Source: CAVQDV01 sp963711375
GTDB lineage: Bacteria > Pseudomonadota > Gammaproteobacteria > Coxiellales > Coxiellaceae
NCBI GenBank assembly: GCA_963711375.1
Contig: CAVQDV010000005.1
Location: forward strand, 1,984,001 to 2,048,000
Reading direction: 5' to 3'
Length of the DNA: 64,000 nt
The notes below the pieces were generated by a model. The model had not been told where the DNA came from. It made no database searches and saw only the letters and a program-made list of their open reading frames with translations. This document shows, piece by piece, positions 28,101 to 35,561 of this stretch. The first letter of the stretch is position 1, and each line of letters begins with the position of its first letter. The position numbers were made by a program, and so were the translations under genes.

Positions 28101-29160
28101 CCGCCAATATGATGAAATTATTTCGTGGAACTACGACTTTCATGGGGTTGGCGTAAAGGGTTTTACTGTCTTTGTCTGTGTCTCGAATCATGGAGGCTAT
28201 TTCATCATAATTTTCGCCATGCAAATCTCTTTGTCCGATTTCAAATGGTTTAGTATTGCTTTTAATTTTTTTGTGGGTATCGTTATTGCTATTTTGGGTT
28301 GGGTTATCTTCAATAAGGTTTTTGCTAAATTCTTGCTGAACAACTACAAATTCGGAATCAACGTCTGAATCTTTTTCACTATGCTTATCAGCATCTGCCG
28401 CTGCAATTACTTCTCCAGGCGTATAGATGCTCATTTGTGTATAAGTAGGTAATGGGTCACCATTTCCAGTAAAAAAGCGGAATTCTTCTTTTTGTCCATC
28501 TTGGCGTCTAACAGCTTGTAAGAAATCTTCAGAAAGCATGTCGCGGGGTAATTCGTCCAGCTTAATAACCGGGTTGATACCTTGTTGGGCGGATCCGCCT
28601 GTTTTTAAATGTTCATGCCATTCATGGTGCTTCGGATGACGTTTTCGATGGGCAATGGCTTGTATGCTCTGCCATTGTTGGTAGTCCTTTGATTCATTCT
28701 CATCGAGTGGTGGGGCAGAAGGCTCTGGCCCTTGTGAATAGGCTGGCGGAGGTGCGCTATATGCTGGGTCGCCAAAAGTAGGAACAAGTTTATCTGCAAA
28801 GGAATGCGAGGAATCATCTTCTTCTTTTTCAGTATTTTTAACAGAGTTAACGAATTTTTCCATTCGGCTTTTTGGTTTAGAAGCAGAATCGTCGTTGGCA
28901 ATGACGAGAGCAAATTCATTTTCGTCTTTTTTTTGGGGCTTAGATTTATTATGGGATTTTTGGACATTCTTAGGTGATTGTATATTTTCTTCATCACTCT
29001 GCACTTCTACACTAAAATTAGTGGTAACAGTAGAGGCTGATTGTGCATCGACTTGGCCTTCGTCAATCACTTCAATTATAATTTCTTGGGCATTGTCATT
29101 TTCGTTGTTATTATTGTCATTATCGTTGTTAATCTTAGCGGTTTTTTGGCTTGTACGCAT
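25162..29160 (-). CDS. Giant SPFH / major-vault-protein-like protein (1332 aa)
   Basis: Domain order by eye: a disordered acidic N-terminus (1-335) with PPAY (138-141) and PSAPPL (147-152); a beta-rich region (340-880) of repeats sharing an IG-x-hydrophobic strand, a turn, then PG/P and a second strand (IGFLLSKNEGTKIRKILPGR at 415, IGACRVKNAYFF at 727, IGYGYVNKQLTTWGPGEHII at 844); an SPFH/band-7-like domain (about 880-1010); a long Ala-rich coiled coil (1010-1250); and a short Asn/Ser/Pro-rich tail. Repeats, SPFH shoulder and cap helix in this order is the plan of eukaryotic major vault protein; SPFH proteins such as flotillin are the alternative. There is no signal peptide or membrane anchor. 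GGGAGAAAA precedes ATG 29160. Confidence 0.78.
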   Translation of the reverse strand: MRTSQKTAKINNDNDNNNNENDNAQEIIIEVIDEGQVDAQSASTVTTNFSVEVQSDEENIQSPKNVQKSHNKSKPQKKDENEFALVIANDDSASKPKSRMEKFVNSVKNTEKEEDDSSHSFADKLVPTFGDPAYSAPPPAYSQGPEPSAPPLDENESKDYQQWQSIQAIAHRKRHPKHHEWHEHLKTGGSAQQGINPVIKLDELPRDMLSEDFLQAVRRQDGQKEEFRFFTGNGDPLPTYTQMSIYTPGEVIAAADADKHSEKDSDVDSEFVVVQQEFSKNLIEDNPTQNSNNDTHKKIKSNTKPFEIGQRDLHGENYDEIASMIRDTDKDSKTLYANPMKVVVPRNNFIILADKKGLGANFQIWGGGFRVSLVGSHKNQVIDYVHGKETFVPFTTDYEHLPNRCTIIRINLNEIGFLLSKNEGTKIRKILPGRYFIKEANFGYIGKAEIKASDQAIIVKAHENCKERAIVELASKIKIVNVPLQHVAFVKHQNRTYVLPHREEPYILDERRGEFFLNISSTNEQLIKARDNSYTIIKLSPSSYVIFQYNANEYVWQHSPENEDLNTIHLPSSFFTFDGRVHSTLEERVDGKSLSVISPKPAKSLVLRDLNRNIRFMEESARQLIVLRKPWELVEIIPSSQALYQCGPIAEGCNVTRAVLKSNEWALTINKEGSLQFVAPLLDGPQYFRQPEQAMHAIVDKTKVGEQSFEIPGFGKVSVVNLVSGTIGACRVKNAYFFLGMSLEPYIFSPPNQYIETIDATKPHCHVGDLHRLYVKSNELAAINRDGQFIQLGIENQDKDVKNFENGIYIYRARDLELIGPFKRGIAHAELGPVHIINVDVGTIGYGYVNKQLTTWGPGEHIIDNRKNERFKGFFSTSVDPVKISNFPVTSLHAVTSHVNIYVSYSIENANLALASFSTDDDKPHDSIHDYVKSIAEAQMLKICQKKPPSGYTEQDFGIEGSLLLEKPNRSDMAEEAEEPIDKSFEKILRLKLELHGIKLNDMEITNWVVDEEFKKKTQEISMKLQDEHFKNEQQKILLARTKMETTQKIAEMTGKVEIAKEESKIKLQTMDISKQENILLAQQEAELKAAKQIAEANADAATVKAKALGKMEEQRVQLLMEQAAAESARVVAQKAIETEELNQQLATIRRNAGRENTLYEVETGVQKETAGAVARAKADAQIAESQLGAAKATAAVARVKADTEKYKGLVEAEVSTAKNLAVNPELSPGERVQLQIEQMRLEMVKHLAEAMLRSNITMPGFVQINPQMLEMLGLQGVSQTTTNGPVTITTARNPSVVSNLLGGVFHQPGAAPQSTANSNNSNANASISELK

Positions 29161-29249
29161 AATTTTTCTCCCGATTATTTGATTCGTAGGATTTTTAATT
29201 TTTCCCTATTTTCATAGAACCATATGAGAATATTTTTCGCAATGATATT

Positions 29250-29269
29250 TTTCTTAAGACAAGCTTAAG
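29250..29269. promoter_or_regulatory. Tandem CTTAAG boxes upstream of the vault-like gene
   Basis: Two CTTAAG hexamers at 29253-29258 and 29264-29269 are 11 bases apart, like the TTAA pairs of the PmrA-like promoters further right. Because CTTAAG is palindromic, the pair reads the same on both strands. On the minus strand TATCAT (29247-29242) follows only 10 bases after the second TTAA instead of 15, so this is a weaker candidate promoter for the gene starting at 29160. Confidence 0.4.
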
Positions 29270-29276
29270 AAGAATT

Positions 29277-29570
29277 TTGAGTAAAAACCTTAATTTTCGT
29301 TTGTTATACTGCCTAGGGGTTATTTCACAAGTGAAAGATGGTCGAAATCATTTTGCTAGTTTTTTCAATGATTTTTATTTGGAGGCCAAGGCCAAAGTCT
29401 CTGAGATACTTTACGACTTCAAAGAATTCAATGAGAGTTGTAACGATGTCGGTTATGGGAAATTTCAAATGATTTTTGTGGGGCAGCAGCCAATTCTTAA
29501 CGATGTCACCTGTGGCTGGGAAGCTATCCATAACCTGCTGAAGGGCGTGGAAAGGGGACCCTACTTTTAA
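29277..29570 (+). CDS. Doubtful small open reading frame (97 aa)
   Basis: A 97-codon frame starting with TTG 29277, or more plausibly GTG 29331, which has AGGGG upstream. An extended -10 (TGTTATACT, 29302-29310) lies within its first codons and favours the later start. The predicted peptide is mixed in composition, with no signal or membrane segment and no family I recognise. It sits between the divergent vault-like gene and the GH18 gene. It may be a true small gene or chance. Confidence 0.33.
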   Translation: MSKNLNFRLLYCLGVISQVKDGRNHFASFFNDFYLEAKAKVSEILYDFKEFNESCNDVGYGKFQMIFVGQQPILNDVTCGWEAIHNLLKGVERGPYF

Positions 29571-29665
29571 GGTAAGCTTAGTTTAATTTTGCTTAGACTT
29601 GCGGCCCTGATTTTTGATAAAATAAGCCCGCGCTTAGGAAATTTAAAATGGATCAGGAGGGCGGA

Positions 29666-30763
29666 ATGGATTTTACAAAAGGAAGGCGTTTTCTTTATAA
29701 AGCGAGCCAGTACTTGCTATTTCTATTCTGCTTTTTGGCGTTCAAAGCTATGGCTTTTGAAAATCTTGCTTATACCTGGCGTGGATTTCCAGATGAGGCA
29801 GTGGCTGGAAAGCTTGCGATTAAGGACTTACGTGCGCATGCTTCGCAAATTGATATTTATTCTTCTGAGGCTTATCACATTAATGAAAAGGGCTTGGTTT
29901 ATGGTGCCCTAAATTCCGAAATGCTTCAAATTGCCCGTGATTCTCAGATAAAAGTCATGCCACTTGTGGGCAATAAAGATTTTGATCATAAACTCACGCA
30001 TATTTTTTTGCATGATGAAGCGGCGCAGGATCGTGCCATCCATTCGCTTTTGGAGCTCTGCAAGCAAAATCATTTTTATGGACTTCAAATTGATTTTGAG
30101 GGGCTTTCCTATTTGGATCGTGATGCCTTTACAAAGTTTTACGAAAAAACAGCCGAAACGCTGCATAAAAATGGATTTAAAATTTCCATTGCTATTATTC
30201 CCGATCTGAGTGCAAATCCTCCAAACACCGCCTATTTAAAGAGCCGCTATGAAGGATGGAGCGGGGGCTATGATTACAAAGCTATCGGGAAAATCAGCGA
30301 TTTTGTGACACTCATGACCTATGATCAACATGGCGGAATTACGCCTCCAGGCCCAATGTCTGGATTTATTTGGGACGAAAACATACTCCAATATGCTCTC
30401 AAGTATATTCCTGCGGATAAACTTTCCCTCGGCATTCCGCTGCATTCTGCGCATTGGTATACCGGCAGAGGAGGTAGCACAAAAAATCATATTCATGCCG
30501 TATCTGTTGATCTCGATTATGCGGTGATTGCCAGAAAATTAAAAGAAGAGCATATCGCTTTGCGCTGGGAAAATGAGGATAAAGTGCATTATGCCATGTA
30601 TCGAAATCATTTTCTCTACGAATATCTTTTCCTAGAAGATGCCGCATCTTATGCCGCAAAATTAGATCTCGTCAAAAAATACAAACTGCGAGGCCTCTCC
30701 AATTGGTGCTTAGGCGAAGAAGATCCTGCTATTTGGAAACTTTTGCCTACACGGACAGCTTAA
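29666..30763 (+). CDS. Secreted glycoside hydrolase family 18 protein
   Basis: A 365-residue GH18 protein with an N-terminal signal peptide (hydrophobic core YLLFLFCFLAFKAMA, cleavage near residue 31). The catalytic strand GLQIDFEG (Glu near residue 144) and the later MTYDQHG and LGIPLHSAHWY are family hallmarks. The layout is closest to the YaaH/YdhD group, which acts on peptidoglycan sugars, rather than to classical chitinases; either substrate is possible. ATG 29666 is preceded by CAGGAGGGC at ideal spacing, which settles it against the upstream ATG 29648. The enzyme should be periplasmic or secreted. Confidence 0.87.
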   Translation: MDFTKGRRFLYKASQYLLFLFCFLAFKAMAFENLAYTWRGFPDEAVAGKLAIKDLRAHASQIDIYSSEAYHINEKGLVYGALNSEMLQIARDSQIKVMPLVGNKDFDHKLTHIFLHDEAAQDRAIHSLLELCKQNHFYGLQIDFEGLSYLDRDAFTKFYEKTAETLHKNGFKISIAIIPDLSANPPNTAYLKSRYEGWSGGYDYKAIGKISDFVTLMTYDQHGGITPPGPMSGFIWDENILQYALKYIPADKLSLGIPLHSAHWYTGRGGSTKNHIHAVSVDLDYAVIARKLKEEHIALRWENEDKVHYAMYRNHFLYEYLFLEDAASYAAKLDLVKKYKLRGLSNWCLGEEDPAIWKLLPTRTA

Positions 30764-30800
30764 AAACCCGAATTGATTATTCACTGAAAGGCCTCTAACA

Positions 30801-30828
30801 TTGCAATATCCCAAAAATAGGATATAAT
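30801..30828 (+). promoter_or_regulatory. Strong promoter of the HigB/HigA-like operon
   Basis: TTGCAA at 30801-30806, a 16-base spacer and a perfect TATAAT at 30823-30828. Transcription would start about 30835, at or next to the toxin ATG (30833-30835), so the mRNA may be leaderless. Confidence 0.7.
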
Positions 30829-30832
30829 TAGT

Positions 30833-31192
30833 ATGAGGTCTAAAAACAAGCCATTTTGGCTTTTTGATACCCTTGAAACATTAAAACAGTTTCCAGAGGA
30901 AGTGAAAGATTCAGTTTGATATGCTTTGCATCAAATTGAAGAGGGCAAAACCCCAAGGAATGCAAAGTTCTTAACTGGATTTAAGCCCGCGGTGATGGAG
31001 GTAATTGTTGATTTCAATAAAAACACTTATCGTATGGTGTATACAGTGAAAATAGGTGCTAGGGTTTATGTTTTGCATTGCTTTCAAAAAAAATCAAAAA
31101 GTGGCATTAAAACTCCAAAACATGAAATTGATTTGATAGGGCAGCGATTAAAAGAAGCGCAAATTCTGGAAGCATTAAAAGGGGAACAGTAA
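30833..31192 (+). pseudogene. RelE/HigB-like toxin (phage Gp49 family) with an in-frame stop
   Basis: The frame from ATG 30833 reads FDTLETLKQFPEEVKDSV, then TGA at 30917-30919, then YALHQIEEGKTPRNAK and on to VYVLHCFQKKSKSGIKTPKH, ending at 31192. This is the standard length and pattern of Gp49/HigB-type ribosome-dependent mRNA interferases, where the stop position normally holds Gly or a similar residue (GYAL). A single base change from GGA explains it. As written only 28 residues, or a truncated piece from TTG 30926, can be made, so the toxin is probably dead. The stop overlaps the antitoxin start (TAATG). Confidence 0.8.
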
Positions 31193-31527
31193 TGAGTGCA
31201 CGGCATATTGAATATATCGAAGGTAGTGGTAATGCGTATGAAGACTTGGGATTTGAAGATTCCGAGGAACGCTTAGCAAAGGCCAAGCTCGCCATGAGAA
31301 TTGGCGAGATTTTTGAAAAGAAAGGGCTTAAGCAGATTGAGGCTGCCAGAATTCTTGGGATCAATCAGCCGAAAATATCGGCACTCATTAATGGTCGTCT
31401 TAGCGGATTTTCAATGGAAAAATTAATTCATTTTTTAAACTTGTTAAATCAAGATGTCGAAATTTTTGTAAAACCAAAGTCAAATCGACGGATGAATCAC
31501 GGAACTCTAAAAGTCGCCTTCGGGTAA
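31192..31527 (+). CDS. XRE-family antitoxin, HigA-like
   Basis: A 111-residue DNA-binding antitoxin. The helix-turn-helix is at residues about 45-75 (LKQIEAARILGINQPKISAL followed by INGRLSGFSMEKL), with a C-terminal NQDVEIFVKP strand typical of HigA2-type partners of Gp49 toxins. It overlaps the toxin frame by one base (TAATG), the usual coupling. It would neutralise HigB and repress the promoter at 30801-30828. With the toxin broken, it may persist as an autoregulator. It converges with the phd gene. Confidence 0.85.
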   Translation: MSARHIEYIEGSGNAYEDLGFEDSEERLAKAKLAMRIGEIFEKKGLKQIEAARILGINQPKISALINGRLSGFSMEKLIHFLNLLNQDVEIFVKPKSNRRMNHGTLKVAFG

Positions 31528-31551
31528 GGTGAGAGTCTAATCGTTCATGCT

Positions 31552-31782
31552 TTATTTACCTTCAAATTGGTTGAGGATTGCATCAGGCAAGGGCGAGTTA
31601 AAATCAGAAGCAATATTGATTTTACCCTTGAGAGCACCTGGTTTGCGTTTAATGGCAAGGACTGACAAAAGTTTTGCCACAGGCTTCCCTGCTTTTGTAA
31701 TTAAAACTTCATCGCCATCCATTACTGCTGAGATTAATTTAGATAAATTAGTTTTGGCTTGATGCATATTTACAGTGATCAT
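31552..31782 (-). CDS. Phd/YefM-family antitoxin without a toxin partner
   Basis: A 76-residue Phd-type antitoxin: MITVNMHQAKTNLSKLISAV at the start and the GDEVLITKAGKPVAKL strand-helix that forms the DNA-binding dimer. Such genes are normally followed within a few bases by a PIN (VapC) or Doc toxin, but only about 25 bases separate its stop from the convergent higA stop, so the toxin is missing. It lies 7 bases downstream of dnaJ on the same strand and is probably transcribed with it. The C-terminal toxin-binding tail appears complete (AILNQFEGK). Confidence 0.85.
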   Translation of the reverse strand: MITVNMHQAKTNLSKLISAVMDGDEVLITKAGKPVAKLLSVLAIKRKPGALKGKINIASDFNSPLPDAILNQFEGK

Positions 31783-31789
31783 TGGATAA

Positions 31790-32914
31790 TCACTTTTTGA
31801 AAAACTCTTTTACGGAATCAAACCAGCCTTTTTGTTTTGGAGAGTGGCGTTTTCCGCCGGCTTCTAGCATAGTTTGGAATTGTTTTAAGAGTTCTTTTTG
31901 TTCTGGAGTTAATTTTACCGGGGTTTCCAAGTAAATTTTGCATAATAAATCCCCGACGGCGCCGGAGCGTAAGGCTTTTACGCCTTTGCCGCGTAAGCGA
32001 AAGGTTTTTCCGCTTTGCGTTTCGGGTGGAATGGATAATTTAACTTCGTTATCCATGGTAGGGACTGTTACTTCACCACCAATAGCGGCTGTGACAAAAT
32101 CCAAGGGGATTTCGACGTGTAAATCATTTCCATGACGTGTGAATACCTGGTGCGGTTTTACGCGTACTTGAACGTATAAATCGCCTGCAGGGGCGCCGTG
32201 GACTCCCGCTTCGCCTTCGCCCGCTAAACGCACGCGATCGCCATCATCAATTCCAGCGGGAATTTTCACAGATAAAGTTTTACGATCTTGTACGCGGCCT
32301 TGGCCGTGGCAAACTATGCAGGGATTTTCGATGACTCTTCCGGAACCCTGGCAGGTGGAGCAGGTTTGTGCGATCGCTAAAAATCCGTGCTGCATGCGCA
32401 CTTGTCCGGCACCATGACAGGTACGGCATTGAATCGTTTTTCCATTATCTTTAGAACCCGATCCACTACAGGTTTTGCAGGAAACTAGAGTTGGAATTTT
32501 AATTTCGCGTGTGACACCAAAGACGGCTTCGTCTAAAGTAAGCACTATTTCATAACCGAGATCAGAGCCGCGAGTTTGTTGCTGCTGACGTCCACCACGA
32601 CCGCCACCAAAAATATCGCCAAAAATGTCGCCGAAAATATCGCCGACATCTTGGAAGCCGTAACCAGAAGCGCCGCCTCCGCGACTGGGGTCTACACCCG
32701 CATGTCCAAATTGATCATAAGAAGCGCGTTTTTGAGGGTCAGACAAAATGGCATAAGCTTCTTGAAGCTCTTTAAAATTCGCTGAAGCAGTTTCATCGCC
32801 CGGATTACGGTCCGGGTGAAGTTTCATGGCGAGTTTGCGATAAGCCTTTTTTAATTCTTCTTCGCTCGCATTTTTGGCAACGCCGAGCACTTCATAATAA
32901 TCACGTTTTGACAT
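31790..32914 (-). CDS. dnaJ: DnaJ co-chaperone (Hsp40)
   Basis: A 374-residue type I DnaJ that stimulates DnaK ATPase and delivers unfolded substrates. Visible are the J domain with HPD (KLHPDRNPGD, near residue 33), a Gly/Phe region with repeated DIFGDIFGD, four CxxCxGxG zinc motifs (CKTCSGSG, CRTCHGAG, CSTCQGSG, CIVCHGQG), and the C-terminal substrate domains. ATG 32914 (MSKRDYYEVLG) is the family start; the frame is open to 32950 but adds a non-homologous leader. It follows dnaK by about 145 bases containing a palindromic repeat, in the usual order grpE, dnaK, dnaJ. Confidence 0.97.
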   Translation of the reverse strand: MSKRDYYEVLGVAKNASEEELKKAYRKLAMKLHPDRNPGDETASANFKELQEAYAILSDPQKRASYDQFGHAGVDPSRGGGASGYGFQDVGDIFGDIFGDIFGGGRGGRQQQQTRGSDLGYEIVLTLDEAVFGVTREIKIPTLVSCKTCSGSGSKDNGKTIQCRTCHGAGQVRMQHGFLAIAQTCSTCQGSGRVIENPCIVCHGQGRVQDRKTLSVKIPAGIDDGDRVRLAGEGEAGVHGAPAGDLYVQVRVKPHQVFTRHGNDLHVEIPLDFVTAAIGGEVTVPTMDNEVKLSIPPETQSGKTFRLRGKGVKALRSGAVGDLLCKIYLETPVKLTPEQKELLKQFQTMLEAGGKRHSPKQKGWFDSVKEFFKK

Positions 32915-32939
32915 TTTTGTATAATACCCCTCACCCCTA

Positions 32940-32962
32940 CCCTCTCCCACAAGGGGAGAGGG
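32940..32962. repeat. Palindromic element between dnaK and dnaJ
   Basis: A 9-bp perfect stem (CCCTCTCCC 32940-32948 / GGGAGAGGG 32954-32962) with a 5-base loop. Sequences of this shape are common dispersed intergenic repeats in proteobacteria; here it could attenuate or stabilise the dnaK-dnaJ message. It has no T-run. Confidence 0.6.
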
Positions 32963-33058
32963 AGTAATAATACTTCGCCTTTTCAGCTTATAATTCTAAA
33001 AAACCCTGCTGTCTGTACAAAGCAAGCGAAATTAACTAAGAAATAAAACCGAGGGGTT

Positions 33059-35000
33059 TTATTTCTTGTCCTCATCTTTTTTCACTTCTTCAAATTCGGC
33101 TTCAACCACGTCGTCTTTTGGTTTTTCAGCTGACGCTTGTTCAGCATGTTCGCCGCCTGCCGCTGCACCTTCAGCGCTTTTTTGCGCATACGCGCGTTCA
33201 GCTAATTTTCCAGAGTGCTCGGTGAGTTCTTTGGTTTTCGCTTCAATCGCGTCTTTGTCATCGCCCTTTAATAATTCTTTTAAGTCGACAATAATTTTAT
33301 CAATGGCTATTTTTTCATCAGCCGTTACTTTATCGCCAAGATCTGTCATCGATTTTTGAACAGCATGAATCATAGCATCCGCTTGATTTCGCGTATTCAC
33401 CATTTCGTGGAATTTTTTATCTTGCTCACGATTGGCTTCGGCATCTTTCACCATGCGTTGCATTTCTTCGTCGGATAATCCGCTGGAAGCTTTAATCACA
33501 ATAGATTGTTCTTTTCCAGTGGCTTTATCTTTCGCCGATACATGTAAAATACCATTGGCATCGATATCAAATGTCACTTCAATTTGTGGCATGCCGCGAG
33601 GCGCAGGGGGAATATTCGCTAAATCAAATCGACCTAGGGATTTATTCGCCGAAGCCATTTCGCGTTCACCTTGTAATACATGAACAGTTACAGCAGTTTG
33701 ATTATCATCCGCAGTAGAAAAAATTTGAGAAGCGTTGGTTGGAATGGTGGTATTTTTTTCGATGAGTTTGGTCATCACGCCGCCCATCGTTTCAATACCG
33801 AGCGATAAAGGCGTAACGTCTAGCAATAAAACGTCTTTCACTTCGCCGACCAACACGGCACCTTGAATTGCCGCACCAATGGCAACCGCTTCATCGGGAT
33901 TCACATCACGACGCGCTTCTTTTCCAAAGAAATCTTTTACAGTGTCTTGCACTTTAGGCATACGCGTTTGACCGCCGACTAAAATCACATCATCAATTTC
34001 AGACACTTTTAATCCAGCATCTTTAATCGCAATTTTGCAGGGTTCAATGGTGCGTGCAATTAAATCTTCGACCAACGCTTCTAATTTGGCGCGAGTAATT
34101 CGAATATTTAAATGCTTAGGTCCGCTTGCATCGGCAGTAATATAAGGTAAATTCACATCGGTTTGTTGCGAAGAAGATAATTCAATTTTCGCTTTTTCGG
34201 CCGCTTCTTTTAAGCGTTGTAAAGCCAGAGGATCATTATGCAAATCAATGCCAGATTCTTTTTTGAATTCATCCGCCAGATAATCAATTAAGCGTAAATC
34301 GAAATCTTCACCGCCTAAGAAAGTATCGCCATTGGTGGCTAGCACTTCAAATTGGTGTTCACCATCAACTTCCGCAATTTCGATAATGGAAATATCAAAG
34401 GTACCACCGCCTAAGTCGTAAACGGCAATTTTGCGGTCGCCCTTTTTCTTATCTAAGCCATAGGCTAAAGCTGCGGCTGTTGGTTCATTAATAATTCGTT
34501 TAACTTCTAAACCCGCAATTTTTCCAGCATCTTTTGTCGCTTGACGTTGCGAGTCATTAAAATACGCAGGAACGGTAATCACCGCTTCGGTTACCGCTTG
34601 ACCTAAATAATCTTCCGCCGTTTTTTTCATTTTCATTAATATTTGCGCAGACACTTGCTGTGGCGCTAATTTTTCGCCATTCGCTTCCACCCAAGCGTCA
34701 CCATTATCAGCGCCAATAATTTTGTAGGGCACCATTTTAATATCTTTTTGCACGACGTCATCGGTAATCCGGCGACCAATTAAACGCTTGATCGCGTATA
34801 AAGTGTTGTGTGGATTCGTAACTGACTTGACGTTTTGCAGAAGCGCCCACCAGGACTTCAGCGTTTTGCGTATAGGCCACAACGGAAGGCGTTGTGCGCG
34901 CGCCTTCGGAGTTTTCGATAACGCGCACCTTGCCGGCTTCCATAATTGCCACGCAAGAGTTGGTGGTGCCTAAGTCTATGCCTATGATTTTACTGGCCAT
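33059..35000 (-). pseudogene. dnaK: DnaK (Hsp70) with one single-base frameshift as given
   Basis: The gene should encode a 646-residue DnaK, the ATP-driven chaperone. The start at 35000 gives MASKIIGIDLGTTNSCVAIM and continues to GASAKRQ; from there the correct frame is the one that reads VTNPHNTLYAIKRLIGRR to the end at 33059. One extra base, the A at 34825 on the plus strand, accounts for the break; removing it gives KRQAVTNPHN as in other DnaK proteins. All other features (the ATPase motifs YDLGGGTFDIS and VGGQTRMP, the SBD, and the acidic tail) are intact. Because dnaK is normally needed, a sequencing error is likely. AAAGGGG precedes the start. Confidence 0.93.
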
Positions 35001-35050
35001 TTTTTTACCCCTTTTAAAGTCGTTGGTAGAGAAAATCGTTCTTACCTAAA

Positions 35051-35078
35051 AAATGGGGGCTTTGTTGAAATTTTCAAG
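35051..35078 (-). promoter_or_regulatory. Heat-shock (sigma-32) promoter of dnaK
   Basis: Read on the minus strand: CTTGAAA (35078-35072), a 13-base spacer, CCCCATTT (35058-35051). This matches the sigma-32 consensus CTTGAAA / CCCCATNT almost perfectly. The -35 overlaps the last codons and stop of the upstream LuxR-like gene. It would give dnaK a leader of about 45 bases. Confidence 0.88.
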
Positions 35079-35466
35079 AGTGGAGGCTTAACTTTTGAAA
35101 AAATTCGGTTGATTTTACGACAGCGACGATATCTTTTTTCTTGGGACAGCCCACTTTGGCTTTGAGATTGTCGATATAATATTCCACCGTGCGATGGGAA
35201 AGACCAATTTCAGCGCCAATGACTTTATTGGTTTTTCCCTGAATTAATCGGACGAGACATTCAAATTCTCGCTGATTGATGACGATCTCTCGCCCATTAC
35301 AAAGAAAGCTTGTGTGATGTTTTTCTAGGTGGTATCGATTACTTTTGTTTTTATCCTCTTTATCACAGCGCGTTTTTAGGTGCTCAATTAATTGCGGAAC
35401 CGCCAGCTGGTGATTTTTCCATTTACCATATAAAACGGCGGCTTCCAAATTTGTCGTCGATGACAT
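35074..35466 (-). CDS. Small LuxR-type helix-turn-helix protein inside the heat-shock cluster
   Basis: A 130-residue protein with a short N-terminal region of about 65 residues and a LuxR/GerE helix-turn-helix (INQREFECLVRLIQGKTNKV then IGLSHRTVEYYIDNLKAKVG, residues about 64-106). It lacks the PAS part of its relatives at 48-51 kb. It sits between grpE and dnaK on the same strand, an unusual place for a regulator, and its end carries the -35 of the dnaK heat-shock promoter. It could be a regulator produced during heat stress; its targets are unknown. Confidence 0.8.
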   Translation of the reverse strand: MSSTTNLEAAVLYGKWKNHQLAVPQLIEHLKTRCDKEDKNKSNRYHLEKHHTSFLCNGREIVINQREFECLVRLIQGKTNKVIGAEIGLSHRTVEYYIDNLKAKVGCPKKKDIVAVVKSTEFFQKLSLHS

Positions 35467-35561
35467 GCTTTCGCTCCTCTTGTGTCCCTTGAACGCAACA
35501 TTTTTATCCTCAAGAGGTATTTAAGTCAACGGGTTACGTATTTTTCAGGAGTTACCAATTG

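Noticed and set aside
30917..30919. Selenocysteine or recoded TGA in the HigB-like toxin
   Set aside because: The position is not a catalytic Cys/Sec site in this family and no selenocysteine insertion hairpin is evident; a nonsense mutation is simpler.
34820..34832. Programmed frameshift in dnaK
   Set aside because: There is no slippery heptamer, Shine-Dalgarno-like stimulator or known precedent; one extra base, probably an error, explains it.
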